This document shows, one piece after another, positions 25,736 to 34,126 of a DNA stretch of 64,000 nt; the first letter of the stretch is position 1; every line of letters begins with the position of its first letter. Where the stretch lies: assembly GCA_964481655.1 (NCBI GenBank), contig CAYZVO010000017.1, forward strand, positions 6,311-70,310, read 5' to 3'. The stretch comes from CALDOK01 sp964481655 (GTDB taxonomy: Bacteria; Myxococcota_A; UBA796; JAFGLY01). The notes below the pieces were generated by a model that was not told the origin of the DNA, did no database searches, and was given only the letters and a program-made list of their open reading frames with translations. The translations under genes and the position numbers were made by a program.

Positions 25736-27448
25736 GTGGACCAAAGCCCTCTCCAGACCGGCTCCGCTCGCCGCTTCCGCTTCCTGAAGTGCATCGGGAA
25801 GGGAGGCTTCGGTGAGGTGTACCTGGCCGAGATGTCCACCTCGTCCGGCTTCGTGAAGACGGTAGCCATCAAGGTGCTGCGCGAGGACGTGCAGGAGCAC
25901 GAGCAGGTCGCCAGCCGCCTGCGGGACGAAGCCCGCCTGCTGGGCATGCTCCGTCACCCCGCCATCGTGCGCGCCGACGACCTCATCACCATCGCCGGTC
26001 GCCCCGCGGTGGTCATGGAGTACGTGCCGGGGGTCAACCTGTCCTGGCTGATCAACCCCAAGCGCTGCGCTGAGCGCATGCCGCCCTCGGTGGCCCTGTC
26101 CATCATCCGTCAGGTGGCCTCGGCGCTGGACGCCGCCTACTCCCGGCCCTCGCCGGTCACCAGCGAGCCGCTGCGGGTGCTGCACCGGGACATCAAGCCC
26201 GGCAACGTGCGCATCACCATGGACGGCGAGGTCAAGGTGCTCGACTTCGGCATCGCCCGCTCCGAGCACCAGGAGCGCGAGGCCGACACCCAGAACTACC
26301 AGCTGGGCTCCCTGCGCTACATGTCCCCCGAGCTGATGTCCGGCCGTGGGGCCTCCCCCGCCAGCGACATCTACGCCCTGGGCGTGGTGACCTTCGAGGC
26401 CCTGTCCCGCAAGCGCCTGGGGTGGGCCGGTGAGGCCGCCGACGTGCACGCCAACCAGGTGCAGTCCCGGCTCGAGGCCGCCGATCTGTCGGCCTTCCCA
26501 GGCGAGGCCTGGAACACCGTCGTGGACCTCATCGACAAGATGCTGGCCTTCGAGCCCGAGGTCCGTCCCAGCGCCGGGCAGGTCATCGACACCTGCCGGC
26601 TGCTCGAGTCCGCCGTGCCCGGCCCGGCCCTCGAGGTCTGGGCCCGGGACGTGCTCCCCACCGTGGTGGCCCCCGACATGCCGGCCGACGCCGACCTGTC
26701 CGGGCAGACCCTCTGGGAGGAGGCGTCGGTGGCCACCCGCATCGAGGCGGACTCCGGCGTCGAGGAGCTCGAGCTCGACCACACCGAAGAGGCGCCGATT
26801 CCGCACAAGGGCCGCCTGCTGATGTTCGTGGGCCTGCTGGCCGTGGCCGCCGTGGTGGCCGTGGGTGCGGTGGGCGCCTGGTGGTTCACCATGGGTCCGG
26901 GGGCGGGCGTGCCGGTGGAGCCGGTGGCGACCGTGACCCAGCCGGAGCCGCAGCCGGAGCTGGAGCCCGAGCCGGTCGTGGAGCCCGAGCCGGTCGTGGC
27001 GACCTACGAGCCGGTGGTGGACGAGCCCGAGGTCGAGGCGCCGGTGGTGGATGTGACCCCCGCCCCGGAACAGCCCAGCGCCGAGGCCCCGGCCCCCGAA
27101 CCCGAGCAGCCGCGCCCTGAGCCCGCTGTGGCCGAGGTGGACGAGCCCGAGCCCGTGTCCGAGGAAGAGCTCGACGCCCTGCTCGATGCCACCTCCGAGC
27201 CCGAGCCCACCCCCGAGCCCGAGGCCGCCGAACCCATCAAGGTCCGCTTCGGCTCGGTCCCCTACGGGCTGATGGTCTACCTGGATGGCGAGCTGATCGG
27301 GAAGACCCCCAAGGCGGCGTCGGTGATGCCCGGCGAGCACTCCCTGATGTTCGTCGACGGCGAGCGCACCCAGCGGCAGACCATCGTGGTCGAGCCGGGT
27401 GGCAAGACCATCTGGACCTACAACAGCACCCGAGGCGACGTGCAATGA
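25736..27448 (+). CDS. Membrane Ser/Thr protein kinase with PEGA domain (cluster B)
   Basis: 570 residues from GTG 25736; a stop codon 18 bases upstream leaves no other in-frame start. Kinase domain about 13-300: GKGGFGEVY (21-29), Lys46 in AIKVL, HRDIKPGN (150-157), DFGIAR (170-175), and GSLRYMSPEL in the activation segment. A membrane span (LLMFVGLLAVAAVVAVGAVGAWW) divides it from an outside linker of about 100 residues rich in Pro/Glu/Val, then a C-terminal PEGA domain (VRFGSVPYGLMVYLDGELIG). It heads a tightly packed five-gene cluster and overlaps the adapter gene by 4 bp, so the kinase and adapter are probably made together. Confidence 0.94.
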   Translation: MDQSPLQTGSARRFRFLKCIGKGGFGEVYLAEMSTSSGFVKTVAIKVLREDVQEHEQVASRLRDEARLLGMLRHPAIVRADDLITIAGRPAVVMEYVPGVNLSWLINPKRCAERMPPSVALSIIRQVASALDAAYSRPSPVTSEPLRVLHRDIKPGNVRITMDGEVKVLDFGIARSEHQEREADTQNYQLGSLRYMSPELMSGRGASPASDIYALGVVTFEALSRKRLGWAGEAADVHANQVQSRLEAADLSAFPGEAWNTVVDLIDKMLAFEPEVRPSAGQVIDTCRLLESAVPGPALEVWARDVLPTVVAPDMPADADLSGQTLWEEASVATRIEADSGVEELELDHTEEAPIPHKGRLLMFVGLLAVAAVVAVGAVGAWWFTMGPGAGVPVEPVATVTQPEPQPELEPEPVVEPEPVVATYEPVVDEPEVEAPVVDVTPAPEQPSAEAPAPEPEQPRPEPAVAEVDEPEPVSEEELDALLDATSEPEPTPEPEAAEPIKVRFGSVPYGLMVYLDGELIGKTPKAASVMPGEHSLMFVDGERTQRQTIVVEPGGKTIWTYNSTRGDVQ

Positions 27449-28338
27449 CCCTCCGCACCTTCCTCCCAGGGCTGGGGCTCCTGCTCCTGCCCTCGGTCGG
27501 CTACGCCCAGGACTGCATGGACCTGGTGGACGCGGTCGACTCCATCGCCGCGGCCCTGGCCGAGGTCGAGATCGAGCGGGCCCAGGAGCTGGCCGACCAG
27601 GCCACCCACCAGCTCGAGTGCCAGTCGCAGCCGGTCAACACCGTGATGCTCTCCGGCCTGTTCCAGCTCACCGGCGCGGTGGCGGTCTTCTCGGGCGAGG
27701 ACGCCGACGCCGAGCAGGCCTTCGCCCGGGCGGTGGCCATCTCCCCCACCTCCACCATCGATCCGGTCTACGGCGAGGATGTCGAGAAGCAGTACCAAGC
27801 CGTCCAGCACCGCCTGCTGGACGAGGCCGGGGGCTCCATCCTGCTCACCGGCTCCGCCAAGGCCTGGCTCGACGGCCGACAGGTGACCATGGGCGTGCCC
27901 ATCGACGTGGTGGTGGGCCACCACCTGCTGCAGTGGCAGGAGGACGACGAGCCCATGCAGGCCCGGGAGATCCGCGTGGCCGCCATGGAGACCCGGGCGC
28001 TGACCCTGGGCGAGGCCGATCCCGACGCCCAGCGGCGCGGCAACCGCCAGATCGTCTCCGGGGCGGGCGGCGGCGGTGGTGGCTCCACCGCGGGCACCGC
28101 GATGCTCATCGGCGGCGGCGCTGGCGTGGTCGTCGGCGGCGTCCTGCTGGGGCTCGCCGCGGGGGCACAGTCGTCCTTCTACCAGGAGACCGACCCCACC
28201 GCGCTGCAGTCCATCCAGGCCCGCAACCACGCCTTCGCGATCTCCGGCCTGTCCCTGATGGCCGCGGGCGCGGGCACCGTGGGGGCCTCCTTCTTCGTCC
28301 TCGACGGTCCGGGCGTACAGCTCGGGCTGCGGTTCTAG
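27445..28338 (+). CDS. Envelope adapter protein, paralogue of the 11852 gene
   Basis: 297 residues starting within the kinase stop (ATGA). Sec signal (LGLLLLPSVGYA), a helical segment with two Cys (about 24 and 55) and a TPR-like turn FSGEDADAEQAFARAVAISP. A PEGA-like beta region (GSAKAWLDGRQVTMGVPIDV, HLLQWQED) follows. After a Gly-rich hinge come two hydrophobic C-terminal segments separated by a soluble loop containing ARNHAFAISG. The same order of parts occurs in the 11852 protein. It is probably periplasmic, facing the PEGA domain of the kinase. No enzymatic motif is visible. Confidence 0.8.
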   Translation: MTLRTFLPGLGLLLLPSVGYAQDCMDLVDAVDSIAAALAEVEIERAQELADQATHQLECQSQPVNTVMLSGLFQLTGAVAVFSGEDADAEQAFARAVAISPTSTIDPVYGEDVEKQYQAVQHRLLDEAGGSILLTGSAKAWLDGRQVTMGVPIDVVVGHHLLQWQEDDEPMQAREIRVAAMETRALTLGEADPDAQRRGNRQIVSGAGGGGGGSTAGTAMLIGGGAGVVVGGVLLGLAAGAQSSFYQETDPTALQSIQARNHAFAISGLSLMAAGAGTVGASFFVLDGPGVQLGLRF

Positions 28339-28347
28339 GAGGCGGTG

Positions 28348-30264
28348 ATGCGCACCCTGCTCCCCGTGTTCCTGGCCCTGGGCCTCCCCGCCTGTGTCTG
28401 GGTCTCCGACGCCGAGGTGGACGACCGCTTCGCCGAGCTGACCGACGTCGATGGCGACGGCTACCAGGACGCCGCCCACGGCGGCGATGACTGCGACGAC
28501 AGCGACCCCACAATCAACCCGGCGGCCACCGAGGTCTGCAACGACGTCGACGACGACTGCGACGGCAGCACCGACGAGGATCTGCTGGCGCCCTGGTACC
28601 CCGACGGCGACGGCGACGGCTACGGCGACGAGGGCGGCATGTCCCTGACCTGCGCCCCCCTGTCGGGCTGGGTTGACAACGGCGACGACTGCGACGACGG
28701 CGACAGCGAGATCAGCCCGGCGGCGGACGAGCTGTGCAACGGCGTGGACGACGACTGCGACGACGAGACCGACGAGGACGACGCCGAGGACGCCGTCATC
28801 TGGTACCTGGACGACGACGGTGACGGCTACGGCGACGTGGAGTCCTTCGCCCTCGCCTGCGAGCAGCCCTCCGACTACGTCGAGAACTCCGACGACTGCG
28901 ACGACAGCGACGCGGCGGTCTTCCCCGGGGCGGACGAGTACTGCAACGGCGAAGACGACGACTGCGACGACGACGTGGACGAGGGCGAGGCCCTGGACGC
29001 CGACACCTGGTACGCCGACAGCGACGGCGACGGCTACGGTGACGAGGACAGCACCACCGCGGCCTGCTCCCAACCCACCGGCTACGTCGCCGACGACAGC
29101 GACTGCGACGACAGCGACGCGGCCATCCTCCCCGGCGGCCTCGAGGTCCTCGGAGACGCGGACGACGGCGACTGCGACGGAGAGCAGGACGGCTTCTCCT
29201 TCACCGTCCTCGACACCCGCTCGGGCCAGGATCTCGAGGGCCCGCGCCTGGCGCAGGGGGCCGGGGAGGTCTATCTGGGCTGGGCCGCCGAGGAGCTGGA
29301 CGACGGCGGCACGATCTACGACGCGGTGGCGGTGTCGGTGTTCGACGACGAGGACCCCCTCGGTGCCGAGCTGGACTTCTGGTCCACCGGCGAGAGCAGC
29401 GACCTGGGGCAGCTCAACCGCTTCGACCTGGTGGCCGACGACACCCTGTGGGTGACCGGCTCGTCCTGGGTCGATCTGAGCGATCGCACCATCCGCCTCG
29501 ACGCGGTGGACAGCGCCACCGGCGCCCACGGGGTCTACGCCAGCGAGCGCAGCTGGCCGGTCGCCTTCGATCAGGTCCAGCTGGGCATCTCCGCCCTCGG
29601 GAACGTCACGGCGGTGGGCTGCGGCGAGGACGGCGCGGGGCTGCAGGCCGTGCAGGTCAGCGCCTCGGGCATCGTCAGCGGCTCGGTCACCGCGGCGGTC
29701 GACACCCAGGGCCTGGGCGTGCTGGATGACCACGACACCTGCGAGTACGACCACATCTCCTACGACTTCTACATGGGCTCGAGCGACCGCCGGCGGCTGG
29801 ACTACTACGACTTCGACTTCGACGAGGGCTCCCTCGAGGCCACCTCGTCGTCGACCTCGAGCTGGCTGATCACCGACATCGAGGTGGCCAGCACCAATGG
29901 CTGGCGGGTCGTCTCCCTGGTGGACCTGGACAGCTCGAACGGGTTCTACTTCGACATCGTCGCGACCTCCGGGGGCGACGTCATCGCCGACTGGGGGACC
30001 ACCGCCGAGTCGGTCTACGACCTCGACGTCAGCGCGTCGCCCGCGGGCATCGCCTACGCCTGCGCGGTCGAGGCCGACGGCGACGCGATGCTGCTGTGGA
30101 ACGACCTGTTCGCGGCCGTGCCGGCGCTGGTGGGCCTGGACCTGTCAGCGCCCGATCTGGGCGCGGTGGACGAGTGCGCCATCACCATCAGCGCCGACAG
30201 CGTGGCCTGGATCGCCCTGCGCAGCGGCGACGACATCGCGCTGGCCGTGGTGGAGGTGCCCTGA
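28348..30264 (+). CDS. MopE-type metal-binding repeat lipoprotein
   Basis: 638 residues. ATG 28348 is preferred over GTG 28345 because AGGAGG (28337-28342) sits five bases before it. The signal ends in LGLPAC (lipobox). Residues about 30-280 carry four repeats of the putative metal-binding motif, each with DGDGYGD, a GDDCDD or DSDCDD block, an AT(D)E.CN(G)VDDDCDG block and conserved Cys pairs. The remainder (about 285-638) is beta-rich with no known motif, probably a propeller-like domain. Such Asp/Cys repeats are named for the copper-binding MopE of Methylococcus; here calcium or copper binding is inference. Third gene of cluster B; it overlaps the next start by one base (TGATG). Confidence 0.9.
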   Translation: MRTLLPVFLALGLPACVWVSDAEVDDRFAELTDVDGDGYQDAAHGGDDCDDSDPTINPAATEVCNDVDDDCDGSTDEDLLAPWYPDGDGDGYGDEGGMSLTCAPLSGWVDNGDDCDDGDSEISPAADELCNGVDDDCDDETDEDDAEDAVIWYLDDDGDGYGDVESFALACEQPSDYVENSDDCDDSDAAVFPGADEYCNGEDDDCDDDVDEGEALDADTWYADSDGDGYGDEDSTTAACSQPTGYVADDSDCDDSDAAILPGGLEVLGDADDGDCDGEQDGFSFTVLDTRSGQDLEGPRLAQGAGEVYLGWAAEELDDGGTIYDAVAVSVFDDEDPLGAELDFWSTGESSDLGQLNRFDLVADDTLWVTGSSWVDLSDRTIRLDAVDSATGAHGVYASERSWPVAFDQVQLGISALGNVTAVGCGEDGAGLQAVQVSASGIVSGSVTAAVDTQGLGVLDDHDTCEYDHISYDFYMGSSDRRRLDYYDFDFDEGSLEATSSSTSSWLITDIEVASTNGWRVVSLVDLDSSNGFYFDIVATSGGDVIADWGTTAESVYDLDVSASPAGIAYACAVEADGDAMLLWNDLFAAVPALVGLDLSAPDLGAVDECAITISADSVAWIALRSGDDIALAVVEVP

Positions 30265-32465
30265 TGCGGCGCTGGATCGCCCCGGCGCTGTTCGCCCTGA
30301 TCATCGGCTGCGGCTGGAAGCGCGACCTGGCCCAGGGCAACGCCGCCGCCGAGCGCGGCGACTGGGTCGAGGCGGTGGAGCACTACCGCGCCGCCTCCGA
30401 GGCCAACCCCGACGACAAGGCCCTGGACGCCAAGCTCGCCGACGCCATCGAGCAGGCCATCGCCGGGCTGGTCGAGCAGGCCCGGGCCGCCCACGCGGGC
30501 GGACAGCACGACGAGGCCCTGGACCTGCTGGACCAGGCCGAGGGGCTGGCCCCCCGTCAGCTCGAGGTCGCGATGCTCCGCGAAGAGGTCGTGGGCGAGC
30601 TGGCCGGCCAGGTGCGGGGCGCCCTCGAGGACCCCGACGACCCCGTGGGCCAGGCCTACGAGCGCTGGGTGCCCTTCGCCGAGCGCTTCCCGGTCCATCC
30701 CGAGACCGCGCGGCTGCGCGATGAGATCAGCGCCGCCCTGGGCGCCTCGGTGGCGGCCCGGGTCGAGGCCGAGGAGTACGGCGCCGCGTACCGGCAGCTG
30801 CAGAGCTACCAGGATCGGCTGCCCATGGACGAGGAGCTCGCCACCGTGCGCAGCACCTGGGCGGCCAGCCTCGCCAGCGAGGCCAGCACGGCAGCCCGTC
30901 GCCGCCAGCCCGCCACCGCCTGGGTGGCCATGGCCCTCGCGGCGAGCCTGTCGGGCAGCAGCGAGCACCAGGAGCAGGCCGCCAGCTACCAGGCGGCCTT
31001 CGCGAAGGCCCACGGCGTGGTGCTCGGGCCCCGGATCAGCTCCTCCGATCGGGCGGCCCTGGGCCGGATCGAGAGCCGGCTGGCCGCGCTGTTCGAGCAC
31101 AGCGCGGTGCGCTGGGCCCCCGGCGCCCCCCGGGCCACCGTGGGCGGCAGCATCCGCATCGCCGACCCCACCTGGGAGCAGAGCTCCAAGCAGACCGTGG
31201 CCATCCACGAGTACCCGGGCCCCGAGCGGGAGCACGACAACCCCGCCTACCTCGAGGCCAAGGCCGATGTGGAGTCCGCCGAGGCCGCGGTGTCGGCGGC
31301 CGCGAAGGACGAAGAACGGGCCCTCGCATCCCGCGCCGCGGAGCAGCGCAGCCTGCAGACCATGCAGGAGGGGCTCGCGTCCGTGGAGCGCTCCCTCGAG
31401 GGTGTGCGCGCGGCCTTCGCCGCCGCCGAGGCCGAGGCCACCAAGGCCCAGGCCGCCCTGGACGAGGCCGTGGGCGCCAACCAGTCGGTGACTCAGCTGC
31501 AGGAGCAGCGGGCTGGGCTCGAGACCGAGCTGACCGCAGCGCAGGACGCGCTCGAGACCGCGCTGGCGGATCTCGAGGCCGCGGGCGCCAGCGGTGAGGA
31601 TGTGGGCGCCGCCAACGCCGCGGTGGCCGAGGCCCGGCGTGGCGTGGAGGACGCCCGGGCGACGCTCGAGGCCGCCCCCAAGCCCACCAACCTGATGCGC
31701 GAGCTCGCCCGCCACGTGGGCACCCGCGCCGGCCAGCTTGCCGAGAAGGAGCGCGCCCTCGAAGAGGCCCGCGCCGAGCTCGAGGCCCGTCAGGCGCCGG
31801 TGCAGGACCAGCTCGACGCCGTCGCTCGCATCGAGGCCCGGCTGGTGGAGCTCGACGGGGCCCTCGAGGCGGCCCTCGAGGCCCAGGCCGAGGCGCAGCG
31901 CCAGGTCGAGGACGCCCAGGCCAAGCTGCCGGAGATCCCCGAGACCATCTTCGGGCCCACCATCGAGCGCATCGAGATCCCGGTCCAGTCCCACCTGCGC
32001 AGCTGCACCATGGAGATCGGCATCGACCTGCGCCCCCGCGGGGCCGTGCGCGTCCAGGAGAGCCTGAGGGGCCGCGCCGAGACCCGGGACGAAGAGCGCC
32101 CGGCTGTGGAGGAGCACGGCCTCGAGGCCGATCCTCTGGCGTTCCCCGAGAGCGACGCCGAGCTGCAGGCCCGGGTCGAGGTCGAGCTGGCCAAGCAGCT
32201 GCGCGCGCAGCTCGAGGCCCAGCTGTCCAGCCTCGGTCGGGCCCACCTGGAGCAGGGCCTCGCCGCCAGTGATCCCGAGGCGACGCTGCGGGAGCTGCTG
32301 CTGGCCGCGGCGCTGCTGCCGGCCGACGGGGACGACCCCTACGCTCAGCCCTCCGACGCCGCCGCCGACGAGGCCGACGCCCAGCAGGCCCTGTGGAGCG
32401 CGCTGCAGGAGCGCTGGGGGGTGGTCGAGAAGGGGTGGTTCCCGCCCCTGGCCGCCGAGCGGTGA
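30264..32465 (+). CDS. Coiled-coil lipoprotein with TPR-like N-terminus
   Basis: 733 residues. The signal ends in LFALIIGC (lipobox). An N-terminal TPR-like region (LAQGNAAAERGDWVEAVEHY; QHDEALDLLDQAEGLAPRQ) precedes a long Ala/Glu-rich coiled coil, roughly residues 325-570, encoded with many GCC/GAG codons. A beta-like segment (ETIFGPTIERIEIPVQSHLR) and a helical C-terminus follow. It is probably a periplasmic scaffold spanning away from the outer or inner membrane. Both ends overlap neighbouring genes by one base (TGATG), so translation is likely coupled through cluster B. Confidence 0.8.
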   Translation: MRRWIAPALFALIIGCGWKRDLAQGNAAAERGDWVEAVEHYRAASEANPDDKALDAKLADAIEQAIAGLVEQARAAHAGGQHDEALDLLDQAEGLAPRQLEVAMLREEVVGELAGQVRGALEDPDDPVGQAYERWVPFAERFPVHPETARLRDEISAALGASVAARVEAEEYGAAYRQLQSYQDRLPMDEELATVRSTWAASLASEASTAARRRQPATAWVAMALAASLSGSSEHQEQAASYQAAFAKAHGVVLGPRISSSDRAALGRIESRLAALFEHSAVRWAPGAPRATVGGSIRIADPTWEQSSKQTVAIHEYPGPEREHDNPAYLEAKADVESAEAAVSAAAKDEERALASRAAEQRSLQTMQEGLASVERSLEGVRAAFAAAEAEATKAQAALDEAVGANQSVTQLQEQRAGLETELTAAQDALETALADLEAAGASGEDVGAANAAVAEARRGVEDARATLEAAPKPTNLMRELARHVGTRAGQLAEKERALEEARAELEARQAPVQDQLDAVARIEARLVELDGALEAALEAQAEAQRQVEDAQAKLPEIPETIFGPTIERIEIPVQSHLRSCTMEIGIDLRPRGAVRVQESLRGRAETRDEERPAVEEHGLEADPLAFPESDAELQARVEVELAKQLRAQLEAQLSSLGRAHLEQGLAASDPEATLRELLLAAALLPADGDDPYAQPSDAAADEADAQQALWSALQERWGVVEKGWFPPLAAER

Positions 32466-33199
32466 TGATCCCGCTGCTGGCCCTGCTGCTGTCCTGCGCA
32501 GGTGAGCCCGCCATGAACTCTCCCCTCTCCCCTGGGGGAGAGGGGTCGGGGGAGAGGGGGACGCTCACCCCCGCCGACCCCCACCAGCAGGCCGTCGAGC
32601 GCCTGCTGGCCTTCCCTCCCGAGGCCAGCGCGTTCCAGGATCCTCGGCTGCGCTCCCTCGAGCTGGTGCGCCACGAGGACCGCGAGCAGGTCATGGCCTT
32701 GTTGCCCGTGGTGGCTGGCAGCAAGGTCGCCGATGTGGGCTGCGGCATCGGCCACTTCACCTTCCACCTCGCCCGGGCCGCGGGTCCCGAAGGCCAGGTG
32801 TGGGCCGTGGATCTCGAGCCCCGCTACCTCGAGCTGCTCGGGGAACGCATGGCCGACCCCGACTTCCCCCACCCGGGCACCATCACCCCGGTGCAGGGGG
32901 CCGAGGATCGGCTGCCCCTCGATCCGGCGTCCCTCGATCTCGCCTTCCTGGCCCACCTCGACTTCCTGCTCGTGCGACCCCTGGCGCCCGCCCACCACGT
33001 GGACTTCCTGCGCAGCGTGGTCGCGGCCCTGCGCCCCGGTGGCCAGCTGGCGGTGCTGCAGTGGCTCGGTGCGCGGGAGGGGGCGACCGCAGAGGACCTG
33101 GTGGCCAACCTCGAGGAGCTGGGCGTGGTGCTCGAGGCTCGGCACGACCTGGCCGCGCACGGCTCGGTGCTCCTGATCCTGCGGCGCCCGAGGGAGTGA
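32465..33199 (+). CDS. SAM-dependent methyltransferase-fold lipoprotein
   Basis: 244 residues. The N-terminus MIPLLALLLSC is a short but complete lipobox signal. Residues 18-32 are the translation of a palindromic repeat inserted in the linker. The class I methyltransferase core follows: motif I VADVGCGIGHFTFHLA, acidic strand-2 end VWAVDLEPRY, and DLAFLAHLDFLLV. A SAM-fold enzyme with a lipoprotein signal is odd, because SAM is cytoplasmic. The gene at 42314 has the same combination, arguing against a wrong start. Last gene of cluster B. Confidence 0.8.
   Translation: MIPLLALLLSCAGEPAMNSPLSPGGEGSGERGTLTPADPHQQAVERLLAFPPEASAFQDPRLRSLELVRHEDREQVMALLPVVAGSKVADVGCGIGHFTFHLARAAGPEGQVWAVDLEPRYLELLGERMADPDFPHPGTITPVQGAEDRLPLDPASLDLAFLAHLDFLLVRPLAPAHHVDFLRSVVAALRPGGQLAVLQWLGAREGATAEDLVANLEELGVVLEARHDLAAHGSVLLILRRPRE
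32522..32560. repeat. Palindromic repeat inserted inside a coding region
   Basis: CCCCTCTCCCC (32522-32532), two bases, then GGGGAGAGGGG (32535-32545) form a perfect 11-bp inverted repeat. A second GGGGAGAGGGG follows at 32549-32559. It resembles the CTCTCCCC...GGGGAGAG palindromes found dispersed in many GC-rich genomes. It lies in frame within the linker just after the lipoprotein signal of the methyltransferase gene. Confidence 0.8.
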
Positions 33200-33202
33200 T
33201 CC

Positions 33203-34045
33203 TCAGCCCTCGGCGCTCCAGGCCTCGTCCAGGGCTTCGCAGAGGGGATCGGGTCGCACCCGGAGCTGCACCAGGCGGGTGCGGTAGCCGGCCAGCTCGG
33301 GCGCCAGGCCCTCCTCCGACCAGTCCTGGGGAGGGGCCTCCAGCAGGGCCGCCAGGCTGTCCTGGACCCCCACCGCGTCGGCCTCGAGCTCGGCGATGAG
33401 CGCCACCAGCTCTCCGGCGTTGGTGCTGGTCGCCGCGGTGGCTCGCCGCACCGCCGCGGTGCAGGCGTGCAGCCAGGCCAGGTGAGGGGTGCTCACCACC
33501 AGCCGGTTCCCGGCGCTGGCCACGAACGAGCGGGCCAGCACCGCCCGGGCGCTGGGCCCCAGCGACGCGGTGAGGGGCCCGATGCGGGCGCGCAGCCCGT
33601 CGATGCGCTCCCGGCGCTCCCGGCGGGCCTTCAGCTCGAAGGCGCCCACCACGCCCAGCCCGATGGCGGCGATCACCGCGGCGGTCCACACCCCGGCACC
33701 GAAGGCCATCAGCTGTTCTTCCGCCGTCTCACCGATGGTGGTGAGCTGCCAGCTCACCACCGGCACGACCATGGCGAGGGCCCAGGCCCAGCTGGGCGCG
33801 TGGTTGCCGAAGCCGCCCACCGGGGCGACGGCGTGCCGCAGATCGTCCTCGAGGGCCTGCAGGCCCAGCAGCCGGTCCCGTGCCTCTCGCAGCAGGGCCA
33901 GCGGGCTGCCGGGTGGCGGGTGGGGTGGTGTCGAGCTCAGCAGGCCACAGTCCAGGAACAGGGCGTGCCAGCGGTCCGAGGACGCCTTGGGGTCCAGCCG
34001 CAGGATCGCCTTGGTTCGCAGGGTGATGTGGCGCAGGGAGCCCAT
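33203..34045 (-). CDS. Two-span membrane protein of unknown function
   Basis: 280 residues, not recognised. A cytoplasmic N-terminal segment of about 90 residues precedes two hydrophobic spans (WAWALAMVVPVVSWQL and AVIAAIGLGVVGAFEL). A basic coiled region follows (KARRERRERIDGLRARI), then an Ala-rich helical domain. GGAG lies immediately upstream of the start, an unusually short spacing. It converges on the methyltransferase lipoprotein gene (3-bp gap) and is divergent from the DUF2079-type gene. Confidence 0.7.
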   Translation of the reverse strand: MGSLRHITLRTKAILRLDPKASSDRWHALFLDCGLLSSTPPHPPPGSPLALLREARDRLLGLQALEDDLRHAVAPVGGFGNHAPSWAWALAMVVPVVSWQLTTIGETAEEQLMAFGAGVWTAAVIAAIGLGVVGAFELKARRERRERIDGLRARIGPLTASLGPSARAVLARSFVASAGNRLVVSTPHLAWLHACTAAVRRATAATSTNAGELVALIAELEADAVGVQDSLAALLEAPPQDWSEEGLAPELAGYRTRLVQLRVRPDPLCEALDEAWSAEG

Positions 34046-34126
34046 GTCTCCATGGTACCAGGAGCCCGCGCCGCGGTGGTGGAGCGCGGGGTGGTAGCAT
34101 CGACTGGACCGCTTCCAGGGAGCACC

